Assembly: GCA_964496245.1 (NCBI GenBank)
Contig: CAZBZG010000024.1
Location: forward strand, 1-25,384
DNA length: 25,384 nt
Source: CAZBZG01 sp964496245
GTDB taxonomy: Bacteria > Planctomycetota > SZUA-567
Reading direction: 5' to 3'
Part shown: positions 6,765 to 16,688 of the stretch, in pieces
Layout: each line of letters starts with the position of its first letter
Numbering within the stretch: position 1 is the stretch's first letter
Made by a program: the position numbers and the translations under genes
The notes under the pieces: model-generated
Seen by the model: only the letters and a program-made list of their open reading frames with translations
What the model was told of the DNA's origin: nothing
The model's database searches: none

Positions 6765-6902
6765 GTCCATCTCCGTCTGAAGCATAACACGTACACGCGG
6801 GCAGCGCACCGGGTTTCAAGGCCGATCCCCTACCCGTAATTTACCACATGATCTCGCTCTCCGCCACTGCAGAATGGCCACGCCCTGCGGGGCGGCCGTC
6901 GC

Positions 6903-9343
6903 CTACCAGGGCACGAAGCTGTACGGATCGTCGCGCGGGGTCAGCTTCATCTTGTGGTACAGGCCGTACCCCTGGTCAACCTTCTCAGGAAGCAGTTCCC
7001 CGACAGGCGGCAACCCGGCCGGCCGAAGCGCACGCCGAACTTGCCCTTGCCGGAACGGAAGACCTCCGTGCCGTTCACCTCGATCCGCAGCCACCAGTCC
7101 GCGCCCGTCTCGATGGCAGCCTCCCGCGCGCGGCTGCTGTAGACCTGGGTCACGGCCACGGCTGCGTCGCGCAGGCGCACGCCGAAGATCTTGGCGAGGT
7201 CCATCCGGCCGTTCAAGCCCATGCCGTTCATGGAGTCGCTGGGTACATGCCACATCATGGCCTCGCCGCGCGTGTTCTTGGCCCGGTGGCGCAGGTCGCG
7301 CACGCGAGCGAGTTCGTTCAGGTCGGGCCGCTCCAGGGGATCGCCCTCCTTGCCGACCGGTGGATACGGCCCGAAGAAGGTCCAGGCGTTGACAGGCGTC
7401 ATGGGAATGGCGCGGCGCACCGAGGTCACGCGCGCGGCGAGCGCGGGCGAGCTCTGAAGGCCGAGGTTGCCCAGGAGCAGCGAATGCAGACGCGCGACCT
7501 GCCAGCGGCTGCGTTCGAGCATGCTGAGGACGCGCCCGGCTTCGAGCGGCTTCGCCTCTTCCGGCGCCTTCTTGCCCTTCTTCTTGCCCTTTTCGGCCGC
7601 GGCCTGCTGGCGTTTGAAATACGTGTCTTCCGCTTGCGCGGCTTTGGCGTCCTGGAAGGCAGCGGGATCGACCTGCAGCAGCACGAGCCGTCCCTTGCCG
7701 CGGGGCTGGACGGCCAGGGTGCTGCCGAGCAGGCGCGCGGTCCCCTTGGGCGCGGCCGCAACCGTCTGGAGCGCCACGGGCATGCGCCAGTGGATGTTCT
7801 GCGGGCCCACGCCCCGGAGCAGGGGGTGCGCGTCCACGGCGCGCGCGGCCCGCGTGCACACGGTCTCTTCGAGCTTCCAGCCTTCGCCGAAGAGCGCATC
7901 GCCGAGTAGCGCTTCAGATGCGTACAGCACCAGGCAGGTGCCGCCCGCCTGCAGGAACGTGTCGAGCGTGTCCCGATGCGCAGCCAGGGCCTTGGCGTCG
8001 CCCGCAGCGACGACGACCACGTGCTGGGCGGGCGCGGGCGTCTGGCGCGCGAGCAGTTCCGCGCAGAAGCCCCATCCCTGCACGGCTTCGCGCGTGTCCG
8101 GACCGAGACAGAGCGCGGTCTTCTCCTGCGTCCCCTGCAGCGGCGTCTTCATGTAGGCGGCCAGCCGGTCGGCGACCTGGGTGGCCACCGGGTCCAGCTC
8201 CACGCGTCCGATGAGGTCGAGCTGGCAGAAGAGCACCTCGCCCTTGCCGTGGCGCCAGGTCATGAGCGGGGCGAACGCGAGGTCGAACTCGCAGTCGAGA
8301 AGCGCCTGGAATGGCCCGTGCTGCGGCGTCTCGATCACGGCCGAGGCCACGGTGCCGCGGCTGCCGCAGTGGTAGAGCCGGCTGCCCACGGGCCGGCGGT
8401 CGCCGCGGGAGGTGTCGGGAAACAGCGTGCCGCTGCCGCGCCAGTCCCGCAGCCCGTCGTCGGCGAGCCCCGTGAGCAGTGCGTGGTCGGGTACGCGTGC
8501 GAAGACGTTGCGCGGGCCCACGTCCTCGTGACGGAAGCCCAGTCCGCCGAGAGCCGGGCAGTGCTGGGCGAAGATGATCACGCGCAGGCCCTGGCGGACG
8601 CCTTCGGCCGTAAAGGGGAGGTCCGGTCGCTTGGTGAGCGCGCCCCGTCCGATCACCAGGATGTCGTTCTCCGCCGGCAGCGCAGGAGTCCAGGGCTTGG
8701 TCCGCACGCCGCAGGCCTTGAGCCACTTCCGCGTCTTTCCTTCCGGATCCAGGATGCTCACGGTCAGGAAAGGCTCGGGTTCCTGCCGGCGGGGATAGAC
8801 GGTGAGCGTGAAACAATCTTCCGCCACCTGCTTGCCGGCGTCCAGGTCCTGCACGGTCACGGCCAGCGTGAAGGCCGTGGCCTCGTGAACGTCCGGCGCC
8901 TGGAGATCGATGGGGTGCTGCTTGTGCATGAACGTGCCCATGGTGATCTGGGCCGCACCGGTCTCGATCGCTTCGCCCGTCGTCTCGTTCGTGAAGGTCC
9001 AGTCGATCCGCCAGCGCGCCTTGCCCACGCGGTCCCGGACCAGGGCCACGCTCTTGCGGATGGCTGCGCCCGTGTAGAAGTTGTGGTCCTTCTCCGGCAT
9101 GGCGTCCATGGGCCCGGCGAGCCACGCCAGGTCCGGCGTCTGCACGGCCCGGTCGGCTGCGAGCAGGGGTTTGTTCTTGTAGGTCCAGCCCCAGGATTTG
9201 TACGGCACGCCATAGAAGCGCCAGGCGCGGTGCGCGCGCGTGATGCGCGGCCGGCCTTCCAGGGCGTGCGTCGTTCGCGACTGCATGGCCAGGGTCATCA
9301 GAATCGCCAGGAGTGCCGCTGCTGCCGTCTTCGTCGTCCCCAT
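6903..9343 (-). CDS. Secreted multidomain protein of a polysaccharide locus, with an apparent frameshift near 7010-7025
   Basis: About 813 aa if the frame is repaired. A signal peptide spans residues 1 to about 28 (TAAAALLAILMTLAMQSRTTHA). An Ig-like beta domain (30-200) follows. A central region (about 215-500) resembles class I amidotransferase-like folds attached to beta-galactosidases (ILVIGRGALTKRPDL; GLRVIIFAQHCPAL; HGKGEVLFCQLDLIGR). A lysine-rich linker near 580-590 leads to a C-terminal ligand-binding-like sandwich (NAWTFFGPYPPV; WWLRIEVNGTEVF). In the GGCCGGCCGGG run the frame leads to an unconvincing tail. A one-base addition instead gives GLPPVGELLPEKVDQGYGLYHK and a stop at 6903. 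The total span is one base short of a multiple of three, as expected. AGGAG lies six bases before the ATG, and the upstream gene ends 13 bp earlier. No catalytic motif was recognised. Confidence 0.75.
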
Positions 9344-9356
9344 CCAGTTCTCCTTC

Positions 9357-12300
9357 TCACTCCACGAACGTGAACTGCCGCCAGAGATCCGGCTGGGCGT
9401 TGACGCTGGTGTTGAAGCCGGCAAAGGTGAGCCAGGAGAACTTGCCCCAGCCCTTCTTGTCCTTCTGGTGCTGGTCCCAGACGCTCATGGAGAGACGGAA
9501 GCCGCCGCTCGTTTTCAGATCCAGCGGATAGAGGCTCTTGGCCGGGTACGCCCATTCGTAGACATATCCCGTCTTGGTGCGCGTGACCGCGATCTCGGCA
9601 CCCTCGGCTGTGGAGGGGCCGCTGGGCACGTGGCCGACGCGCATGAAGCTCCCGGGGCCGTTCTGGATGGGGCCGAGGTGCTCGCGGTAGTAGCCGGTGT
9701 TGAGCGGTTCGCCCATGTGCCAGCGCCACGGATAGATGCCGAACATGATGTTGTCGTCGTGCCAGACGACCTGGTCCGTGCCGTTCACCACCGGGACGCT
9801 GTCGGTGATCACAGCCGCGAAGTAGAGCTTGTCGTCGTCCCAGCGCGTGTAGAAGTGGCCGCTGAACTCGTCCGGCTCGCGCGGGCCGCGGCACCATCGT
9901 TCAAAGGGGATGGAAAGCAGGTTGTCCAGATCCCAGTCCTTGAGATCCCCGTCCACGGTGATGGGCGTCTTCGTCTTCTCGCAGGCATGGAAGGAGACGT
10001 CGTCCTCGGTCCGCACCGAGAACCCGCCGTCGTCCGTGAGCGTGGCGGCGAGCACGTAGCTCGAAGCCAGGTTGGCCTGATCGCGCGGGATGGCAAACCG
10101 GACCTTGGCCGTGCCGCGGGGTGCGACTTCGTACCGGCCTTCCATGGCGGCCGGCGTGAAACCTGTGCCGAAGAAGCGGTTGTCCAGGCGCACCATGCCC
10201 TGCATGGGCTGATCCGCGAGGCTCCGGACCACGACGACCACGGCCGGGTCCTCGGTCTTGGTCATGGGCGCGCCGCGCAGCTCCAGAGTCAGCACCTCGC
10301 TCACCGTGAGCGGCTGCTTGAGGACCGAGACGAGCTTGTCGCCGGCATAGACGCGGGTCGTGAAAGTGTAACTCCCCGGCGTCCGGTCGGCCGAGACCGT
10401 GACCGGCAGGTCCATGGCTTCGGGCGCGTCTGCGGCCAGGGGAACACGGAGCGGCGCGGCCTTCGGCCAGGTGCCGTCCACGGTAGCTTCTGCGCGCACG
10501 GCTTTTGCCGCTTCGAAGACCGCGGGGACACGGACCTCAGCCGTGCCCGATGCGCCGCGCGCCAGGACCGGCAGGTTCACCCCGCCCTCGACAGGCGCGA
10601 GTGCGTCCTTGGCGGTCTTGGCGTCGTAGAGCGCCGGCACCGCGTCCTCGAAGAGCAGGGCCAGCGGGTCGAGCGTGGCCATGACGAGCGACGCGCCGTC
10701 GGGCGTGACGCGGTCGACGCGGCCGTACAGGTCCTGCATGCGATAGGGCGTGTCGTCCTGCAGCGCCAGCGTGGCCGGGGCCGAGGGCTCGTTCAGGAAG
10801 AGATAGAGAATCGTCTTGCCGTCGCGTTCGTACACGTAGGCGATGCTGCGGTCGGTCGGCTGGAAGACGTTCTTGAAGTCCGCGCACTCCACGTTCTGCA
10901 CGAGGTTGTAGTAGCTCATGGCCGGGAGCATGGGCATGAGGGAACTGCCGCGATAGTCGTTGGCGCCCCGGCCGCGGCGCCAGCTCTTGTGGAACCGCTG
11001 GTTGCGCTCGCCGCCCATGGCTTCGATGGTCGATGCGATGCGCGGCCGGTCGACCACCTGCATGAAGGCGAAGACGTTGTTGCCCGGCATGTCCTCCCGG
11101 AGGATCGGGTCCCTGCGGCCGTTGACGTACCGCAGGAAATTGGTGATGCGGACCATGTCGTGTGCGTGCGCGTCGAGGTTGCTGGTGAGCACGTCCCGGG
11201 CGCGCTGGAGCTGGTTGGTGCCGCCCACGCGGGCAAACTCGGTGGAGATCAGCCGCCGCGGCTCGCCCATCTTCTTCAATCGCTTCTGCAGCTTCTCCCA
11301 TTCCGACCAGTCCACGGCCGAGAGGTAGACGTGGGTGTCGAAAAAGTCGGCCACCTCGTAGAGCTTCTCCTTGAGAATGAGCTGGCGCCCGTTCTCAGAG
11401 AGCACGCCCCAGACCATCATGCCCACGGGCAGATCCGGGAACTCCTTCTTGAGCGCGGCGTAGGCCTTGCGGTGCAGCTCCAGCGTGCGCGCGTCGATGC
11501 GCCGCTCCAGCCCCGAGGGCACCACCTGCACGATGCGGTGGCGGTTGGTGCGCACGTATTCCACGATGTACTCGACGTAGGCGTCGATGTCGAAGGTCTT
11601 GCACCCGGGGCGCAGGGGATCGTCGAGCACCGCCCAGGCCGGCGCCATGCGGGCCACGTCGCCCCACGGGTGGTTGGGCTTGCGGCCGCGCACCTGCTCG
11701 AGGTTGGGGCAGTAGACGAGCTTGGGATGCTCCGGGCCCTTCGGAATCGTGATCGGGCCGTCCTTCTCGGGCTGGGCCTTCTTCCAGCCGCTGTAGTCCC
11801 AGGTGTGGGTGAGCGAACAGCCGAGTTTGTGGATCAGGGCCTGGTCCTTGCGCTCGGATTCGGTGTTGCGAACCCCTCCGCCGTGGTCGAACGAGATGAA
11901 ACGGCAGTTCTCGATCTCCTCGGGCTTGGTCTGGCGCGGATCGACCACGCCGTAGGTCACGGTGTCTTCGGCCAGCGTTTGGCCGCCCTTGATGACGCGG
12001 GCGGTGATGAAGAACTCGCGGCCCACGGCCTTGGCCGCCTCGTCCTCGAGCACGGCCGAGAGGTGGAGGTTGTGCTTCCAGTGCTTCCTGCGGCGCTGCA
12101 GACCCTTGGGCACCTCGTAGGGCTTGGCGCCTTCGAGCGGGAGCGTACCACTGGCGACCCGGAAGTGTTCGTAGTCGGTGATCTCGTAGGCGAGGGCTGC
12201 GTCCGCCATGTCACCCAACGGCTCGTCCTTGCGGAAGACGAGGAACTCGAAGCGCCGCGGCGTGTCCCGGTAGAAGAGGTTGGCGTTCGCGGGCGTGCTG

Positions 12301-13010
12301 ATCTCCAGTCCGTAGCCGGTCTCCTGCTTCTTCTCCCCGGCGGCTGCGTCCGGGGCGACCTGCTTGCCCTCGACCGCGGTGAGGCGGAGGTCCGTAAAAT
12401 AGCACTCGCCCTTCATGCGCGACTTGGGCCAGCAGAAGCGCAGGCGGAAATGGTCGCCCTTGGCTTGCTTCACCGCTTCGTAATGCTCCCAGACAAGGCC
12501 CTCCTTGGTGAAGGTGTGCCGGAACTGGGGGATGTAGCGTTCGGACTCCCAGGGGATGTAGGTCCAGTCCCCGCCCGAACCGGTCAGCTCGCCCGCTCGA
12601 TCGCAGGGCACGAGCTCGAACGCGGCCGAGAAGGAGAAGTCCTTGGTGTCGATGTAGTTGTCCGCCGCCCAGACCGAGATGCGTACGGGCGTGCCCGGAT
12701 GTTCGAAGACCGGGCTGAGCCACGCGCTGTCGTCCTGGCCCTCCTCCCACTGCTTGATGAGCAGGCTCTTGCCGCCCGGCCGGCGGGCCAGGTCCGAGAC
12801 TTCGGCTTGATGGACCGCCTGCCAGCCCTTGGCACCGTCGGCGAATGTGGTTTCGTAGAGCATGTTGGCGCCGTCTTCGGCGGCAACCGCAGTGCCTCCG
12901 CAGCTCGCGGCGAATGCCAGCCCTGCGGCGAGCGCGAGCACGCACGCGCTCCACCGCAGAACGAAATGCCCGTGTCCCGTACGCACGTTCGGTCGGTCGA
13001 TCAGCTGCAT
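9357..13010 (-). CDS. Secreted TIM-barrel glycosidase-like protein with C-terminal CBM9-type domain
   Basis: A 1217-aa exported protein. The N terminus has a long, basic n-region and a hydrophobic stretch (ACVLALAAGLAFAASC), probably ending near AVAAED. Residues about 50-220 form a beta-sandwich (MLYETTFADGAKGWQAV). About 345-680 resembles a clan-A-type (beta/alpha)8 barrel: FISFDHGGG, HTWDYSGW, FFDTHVYLSAVDWSEW, and RRLISTEFARVGG near residue 585, whose Glu is placed like a catalytic nucleophile. Beta domains lead to a CBM9-type domain from about 1015 (TPITVDGDLKDWDLD; FYTRWDDDKLYFAAVITD; YEWAYPAKSLYPL). The start has GAGGAG six bases upstream. It lies 34 bp after one operon member and 13 bp before the next. 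Polysaccharide cleavage is likely, but the substrate and the family number cannot be assigned by eye. Confidence 0.82.
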   Translation of the reverse strand: MQLIDRPNVRTGHGHFVLRWSACVLALAAGLAFAASCGGTAVAAEDGANMLYETTFADGAKGWQAVHQAEVSDLARRPGGKSLLIKQWEEGQDDSAWLSPVFEHPGTPVRISVWAADNYIDTKDFSFSAAFELVPCDRAGELTGSGGDWTYIPWESERYIPQFRHTFTKEGLVWEHYEAVKQAKGDHFRLRFCWPKSRMKGECYFTDLRLTAVEGKQVAPDAAAGEKKQETGYGLEISTPANANLFYRDTPRRFEFLVFRKDEPLGDMADAALAYEITDYEHFRVASGTLPLEGAKPYEVPKGLQRRRKHWKHNLHLSAVLEDEAAKAVGREFFITARVIKGGQTLAEDTVTYGVVDPRQTKPEEIENCRFISFDHGGGVRNTESERKDQALIHKLGCSLTHTWDYSGWKKAQPEKDGPITIPKGPEHPKLVYCPNLEQVRGRKPNHPWGDVARMAPAWAVLDDPLRPGCKTFDIDAYVEYIVEYVRTNRHRIVQVVPSGLERRIDARTLELHRKAYAALKKEFPDLPVGMMVWGVLSENGRQLILKEKLYEVADFFDTHVYLSAVDWSEWEKLQKRLKKMGEPRRLISTEFARVGGTNQLQRARDVLTSNLDAHAHDMVRITNFLRYVNGRRDPILREDMPGNNVFAFMQVVDRPRIASTIEAMGGERNQRFHKSWRRGRGANDYRGSSLMPMLPAMSYYNLVQNVECADFKNVFQPTDRSIAYVYERDGKTILYLFLNEPSAPATLALQDDTPYRMQDLYGRVDRVTPDGASLVMATLDPLALLFEDAVPALYDAKTAKDALAPVEGGVNLPVLARGASGTAEVRVPAVFEAAKAVRAEATVDGTWPKAAPLRVPLAADAPEAMDLPVTVSADRTPGSYTFTTRVYAGDKLVSVLKQPLTVSEVLTLELRGAPMTKTEDPAVVVVVRSLADQPMQGMVRLDNRFFGTGFTPAAMEGRYEVAPRGTAKVRFAIPRDQANLASSYVLAATLTDDGGFSVRTEDDVSFHACEKTKTPITVDGDLKDWDLDNLLSIPFERWCRGPREPDEFSGHFYTRWDDDKLYFAAVITDSVPVVNGTDQVVWHDDNIMFGIYPWRWHMGEPLNTGYYREHLGPIQNGPGSFMRVGHVPSGPSTAEGAEIAVTRTKTGYVYEWAYPAKSLYPLDLKTSGGFRLSMSVWDQHQKDKKGWGKFSWLTFAGFNTSVNAQPDLWRQFTFVE

Positions 13011-13044
13011 GTGCGACTCCTCTACAAGAGACGAATGCGATGCG

Positions 13045-16000
13045 CTACTTCTGGGCGGCCTCCGGCGCAGGTCCTTCGATCACGCAGCGGAAACCCGTGG
13101 CCGTCCAGTTGTCGACCTGCGGCGGCTGGACAAAGCGCGCGGTCGTGCGGCTGAAGCGCCAGTCGTACAGGGCGCAGCCGCCGCGCAGCACCTTGTTCGC
13201 GCCCGCCTCCGGGCCGGTCGGGTTCTTGTCCGGACTCTCGCCGTAGTACTCGTAGCAATACCAGTCGCGGGTCCACTCCCAGACGTTGCCAGCCATATCC
13301 AGGGCGCCGCAGGGACTCGCGCCCTGGGGGTGGCTGCCCACCGGCCGGAAGCCCTCGTTGAACTTGTAGAGCGTATTCTCCATGCTCACGCACTTGGCCG
13401 GGTCCCACTCGTTGCCCCAGGGGTAGGCGCGCGCGTCCGTGCCGCGGGCCGCCTTCTCCCACTGGGCCTCGGTCGGCAGGTCGCCGCGCGCCCAGCGGGC
13501 GTAGTCGCGGGCCTGGAACCAGTTGACCGTGACCGCGTACGCATCCTCCTCGCCCACGGGATCGGCCTTCATGCCCTGGGGCCAGGGCGGTTTGAACTCC
13601 CTGCCCGTGGCCTCGCAGAAGGCCTTGTACTGTCCCACGGTGACCGGGGTCTTGTAGACCCAGTAGCCGTCGAGGTGGATCTTGCGCACCGGCTGTTCGT
13701 CTGCGCCGGCCACGTCGTCGTCGCTGCCGCGCGTGAACGCGCCTGCCGGCACCCAGACGAGTGCGGCGCCGTCGACTTCGTTCACAGCCGTGTGCTTGCC
13801 GGTTACGCGGATCTTGGGCGCGGGCGGTTCCTTCTCGGGCACGGCCTCGCCCGCGGGCATGGTCTTGGCTCCGAGCACCTGCAGGGGCAGTGCGAGGTTC
13901 TCGACGCGCTTGGCGTCGGCCTCGATCGTGTCGCCCACGAGCGTGAGCTCGAGGTAGTGCTCGCCCACCACGGGCTTGATCTTGACCTGCGACCAGCCGG
14001 CAGCCGGTGTGGTCACCACTGCGGCCACGCCGTCGCCGCGGTCGAGCAGGATCTGGAGCTCGCCCTGGTCGTCCTTGACCTCAAACGTTACCACCTGGGC
14101 GTCGCTGACCGCCTGGACCGCATCCCACTTTTCATCCATGGCGTCCAAGCCTTCATATCCGGGCGGCCGCTGGCCGGCCTTGACCGTGCGGATGCCGCCC
14201 GGCTCGGCGTAGCGGAGGTCCATGAGCTCCTTGATGCCGCCGCCCTTGATTGTGACGCGCGATTTTCGGGGCGCAGGCATGGCCAGCCGCCAGCTCGTGG
14301 TGAACGCGCTGGCGAGCTTGGTGTCGCCCGTGTAGGCGCGTTCGATGGCCAACCCATGATCGGTTGCCGTGATTGTGCGCAGGAGCGTGGAGCCGGCCTG
14401 GAACTTGCGCGGCGAGAGGACCGTCTCGGTCTTCAGGCGCGCGGGCTCCGCCCACTCGTAATCGGTCCAGAGCGCGGCCCAGTCGTCCCGCTCTGCTGCG
14501 ACGTCCACGCCAGCGGGCAGCCAGATCTGGTGGAAGACCTTTTTGGGGAAGACATCACCGTAGCCCGCGTTGCCGTCGCGCGCGTCGAGCAGCGCCGCCC
14601 CGCTCTTCTTGTCCACAGCAACCACCACCCGGCCGGAGAGTTCGGAGCAGACCTCGGCCGTGATGGCCGCGCTCGTGAGGGAGACGACCGGCCCGCCCTT
14701 GCCGCGGACCCGGCGGCTGATGGACTGGATGCTGTTGCCGGCCACAGCCTTGAGCCGCTGGAGCACGGGCGGGACTTCCTCTTCGGTGCCCGGCACGTAC
14801 CACGCTTTGCCTTCGTGCGTCACGTTCCCCCAGTCGCCGATCCGCATGGCCGCTTCCAGCACCACCTTGTCGAGCGACCCCACGCGGGCGCGCAACAGGT
14901 TCCTCTGCTGGGCTTCGGTGCCGCCTTGTTCGGCCGCAGCCTGGGCCTTGTCCATGAGCGGGATCATCTTGCGGCGCACGGACTCGGGGAAGAGCTTGTC
15001 CATGGTGATGCGCGTCCAGCCGCTCCAGCGCACGGCGCTGGGCACGTGCAGCGCGGCTTCGTAGGCCTGCTTGCCCGTCTCGAGGTAGGCGACCAGGTGC
15101 GGGGCGGCGGCCTTGCTGTACGTGTCCTCCGTGTACTGCCGGATCAGGGCGTCGCCGTCCTGGTCGGGATTCCAATTCAGCTTCATGTAGAGCCAGTTCA
15201 GCATGCTGCTCCAGGGGCCGCCGCAGGTCTGCGGATTGATGCCAAAGACCCCGCAGTCGGCCATGTAGCGGACGTTCTCCTCTACGTAGAACATGGACGG
15301 CCACTCCGGCCGGTAGGTGTCCCAGTGCCAGACCATGACCCGGCCGGGTGCGATTCTGGGCCATTCCTTGAGCGCCCGGGCGTAGTCGGCGTTGCCCGGA
15401 TTGTTCTGGATCGGGCCCATCTGGTCGCCGGCCGCGTTCTTGCTGCGCGCGCTGGAGACCACGTTGACCCAGAGGTTGTCGTGGACCTTCATCTTCTTGG
15501 GCGCTTCGAGCGAGTTGAAGTAGCAGAAGGTGATGATGTTCACGTTCGGGTACTTCTTGGTCACGATGTCGAGCGTGCGGTTGAACACGTGAATCAGCGG
15601 CGCGGCCTCGGAGCCCTGCTCGCGCACCAGCTTGCGGCAGGCCTTGCAGTGGCATCCGACAAAGCCGTCGCCCTGGCCGATCTTGAACATCCGTTCGGTG
15701 TCCTTGGGCGCGTCGCCGAGCTTGGCGAAGATCTTGTCAGCGAGGTATTCCGGCAGCTTCTCGGCCGTGCCGCAGATGCCCTGGTTCCACATCTCGGGCT
15801 GTCGTTTGCCCGCCTTGTTCATGGGGAAGAACTCGGGATGCTCGTCGAAAATGCCCTTCTGGACCACGCGGTCGCCGCGCTTCTTGTCCTTGGGCGGGAT
15901 CCAGTGGTACATGGTGTGGCCCGCGGCCAGCGCGCTGCTCGTGTGGCCGCCCCGCGCGCCCACCGCCCGGTTCTTGAGGATCCAGGGGTACTGGCCCATC

Positions 16001-16608
16001 TTGAAGATCAGGCCGCGGTTGGGCAGGGCCGGCTCCTGCAGATCGTCGATCACGGGGATCGTGAGCGTCTTGCGCTCGGGCACGACTTCGTGGCCCGGAC
16101 CCCGGTACCGGCTCACGCCGTGTCCGTGGTAGCTCGTCTTGACCGAATAGAAGTGGCAGCCGAGGTGATCCTCGAGAAAACCGAAGACCGCGTGGTGGAG
16201 GCCCAGCTCCTGGGCGGCCGTCAGGTACACGCGATTGCCTTCGGTCGTGATGCGGTAGGCTTGCTTCCCGGTCTCCTTGTCGCTTGCGCCGGGCACATGG
16301 TCGACCAGCTGCAGTACGATGGCGGGCTTGTCGCCCGCGGCTTCCTCGGTCTCGACCAGCGGCAGCTTGGCGCCGGTCATCTGTTCGAGGTAGTTTTGCA
16401 GCGCCTCCACAGCCGGCTTGATGTGTCCGCGTCGCCTCGCGTTGGCCTTGCTCGGGATCTGCTTGGCGATCTTGGTGTGCCCGTTGTGGACGAGTACGGC
16501 AACGGGGGTGCCGTCCTCGGTCAGAGGCACGTCGGCGCGCGCGCCGTTCAGCAGGGCGAGGGCGAACGCGATGGCGGCGACAGCGGTGCGTGTGGGGCGG
16601 TCGTGCAT
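13045..16608 (-). CDS. Secreted DUF4838 protein fused to an FGE-sulfatase-like domain
   Basis: A 1187-aa protein with a signal peptide (TAVAAIAFALALLNGARA). The N-terminal part (AVEALQNYLEQMTGAKLPLVETEE; LGLHHAVFGFLEDHLGCHFY) is the GH67N-like segment that precedes DUF4838. The DUF4838 core carries GCHCKACRKL, a CxCxxC motif near residue 315, and WHWDTYRPEW. Beta-rich domains follow. Residues about 948-1175 are an FGE-sulfatase (SUMF1-like) fold: WVPAGAFTRGSDDD, LPTEAQWEKAARG, AYPWGNEWD, GALDMAGNVWEWTRDWY, KVLRGG, TGFRCV. The two catalytic cysteines of true formylglycine-generating enzymes are missing: the stretch after RGG reads CALYDWRFSRTTAR, with Tyr and Ser at the expected places. Sulfatase activation is therefore unlikely, and a binding or structural role fits better. 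AAGGAG lies seven bases before the ATG. The frame remains open far upstream, but that portion is antisense-like and overlaps the next gene. Confidence 0.9.
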   Translation of the reverse strand: MHDRPTRTAVAAIAFALALLNGARADVPLTEDGTPVAVLVHNGHTKIAKQIPSKANARRRGHIKPAVEALQNYLEQMTGAKLPLVETEEAAGDKPAIVLQLVDHVPGASDKETGKQAYRITTEGNRVYLTAAQELGLHHAVFGFLEDHLGCHFYSVKTSYHGHGVSRYRGPGHEVVPERKTLTIPVIDDLQEPALPNRGLIFKMGQYPWILKNRAVGARGGHTSSALAAGHTMYHWIPPKDKKRGDRVVQKGIFDEHPEFFPMNKAGKRQPEMWNQGICGTAEKLPEYLADKIFAKLGDAPKDTERMFKIGQGDGFVGCHCKACRKLVREQGSEAAPLIHVFNRTLDIVTKKYPNVNIITFCYFNSLEAPKKMKVHDNLWVNVVSSARSKNAAGDQMGPIQNNPGNADYARALKEWPRIAPGRVMVWHWDTYRPEWPSMFYVEENVRYMADCGVFGINPQTCGGPWSSMLNWLYMKLNWNPDQDGDALIRQYTEDTYSKAAAPHLVAYLETGKQAYEAALHVPSAVRWSGWTRITMDKLFPESVRRKMIPLMDKAQAAAEQGGTEAQQRNLLRARVGSLDKVVLEAAMRIGDWGNVTHEGKAWYVPGTEEEVPPVLQRLKAVAGNSIQSISRRVRGKGGPVVSLTSAAITAEVCSELSGRVVVAVDKKSGAALLDARDGNAGYGDVFPKKVFHQIWLPAGVDVAAERDDWAALWTDYEWAEPARLKTETVLSPRKFQAGSTLLRTITATDHGLAIERAYTGDTKLASAFTTSWRLAMPAPRKSRVTIKGGGIKELMDLRYAEPGGIRTVKAGQRPPGYEGLDAMDEKWDAVQAVSDAQVVTFEVKDDQGELQILLDRGDGVAAVVTTPAAGWSQVKIKPVVGEHYLELTLVGDTIEADAKRVENLALPLQVLGAKTMPAGEAVPEKEPPAPKIRVTGKHTAVNEVDGAALVWVPAGAFTRGSDDDVAGADEQPVRKIHLDGYWVYKTPVTVGQYKAFCEATGREFKPPWPQGMKADPVGEEDAYAVTVNWFQARDYARWARGDLPTEAQWEKAARGTDARAYPWGNEWDPAKCVSMENTLYKFNEGFRPVGSHPQGASPCGALDMAGNVWEWTRDWYCYEYYGESPDKNPTGPEAGANKVLRGGCALYDWRFSRTTARFVQPPQVDNWTATGFRCVIEGPAPEAAQK

Positions 16609-16688
16609 GTGTCGGCTCCTTGCAGGGGACGGGAACGTCTGACGCGTGCCGGTTTTGGCAGCGCCTCTCTTCGATGCATGCGGAATTG

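Noticed and set aside
6765..6902. Internal promoter for the two pilin genes
   Set aside because: A TTGAAA and a TATGCT occur but are about 27 bp apart, too far for a sigma70 promoter; no better pair was seen.
9240..13154. Very long plus-strand open frame opposite the glycosidase-like gene
   Set aside because: It is a GC-driven shadow: rich in Arg, Gly, His and Val, with no domain or ribosome-binding site, while the minus strand has clear domains and start signals.
13045..13800. Active formylglycine-generating enzyme
   Set aside because: The paired catalytic cysteines near the RGG motif are replaced, so only the fold is called.
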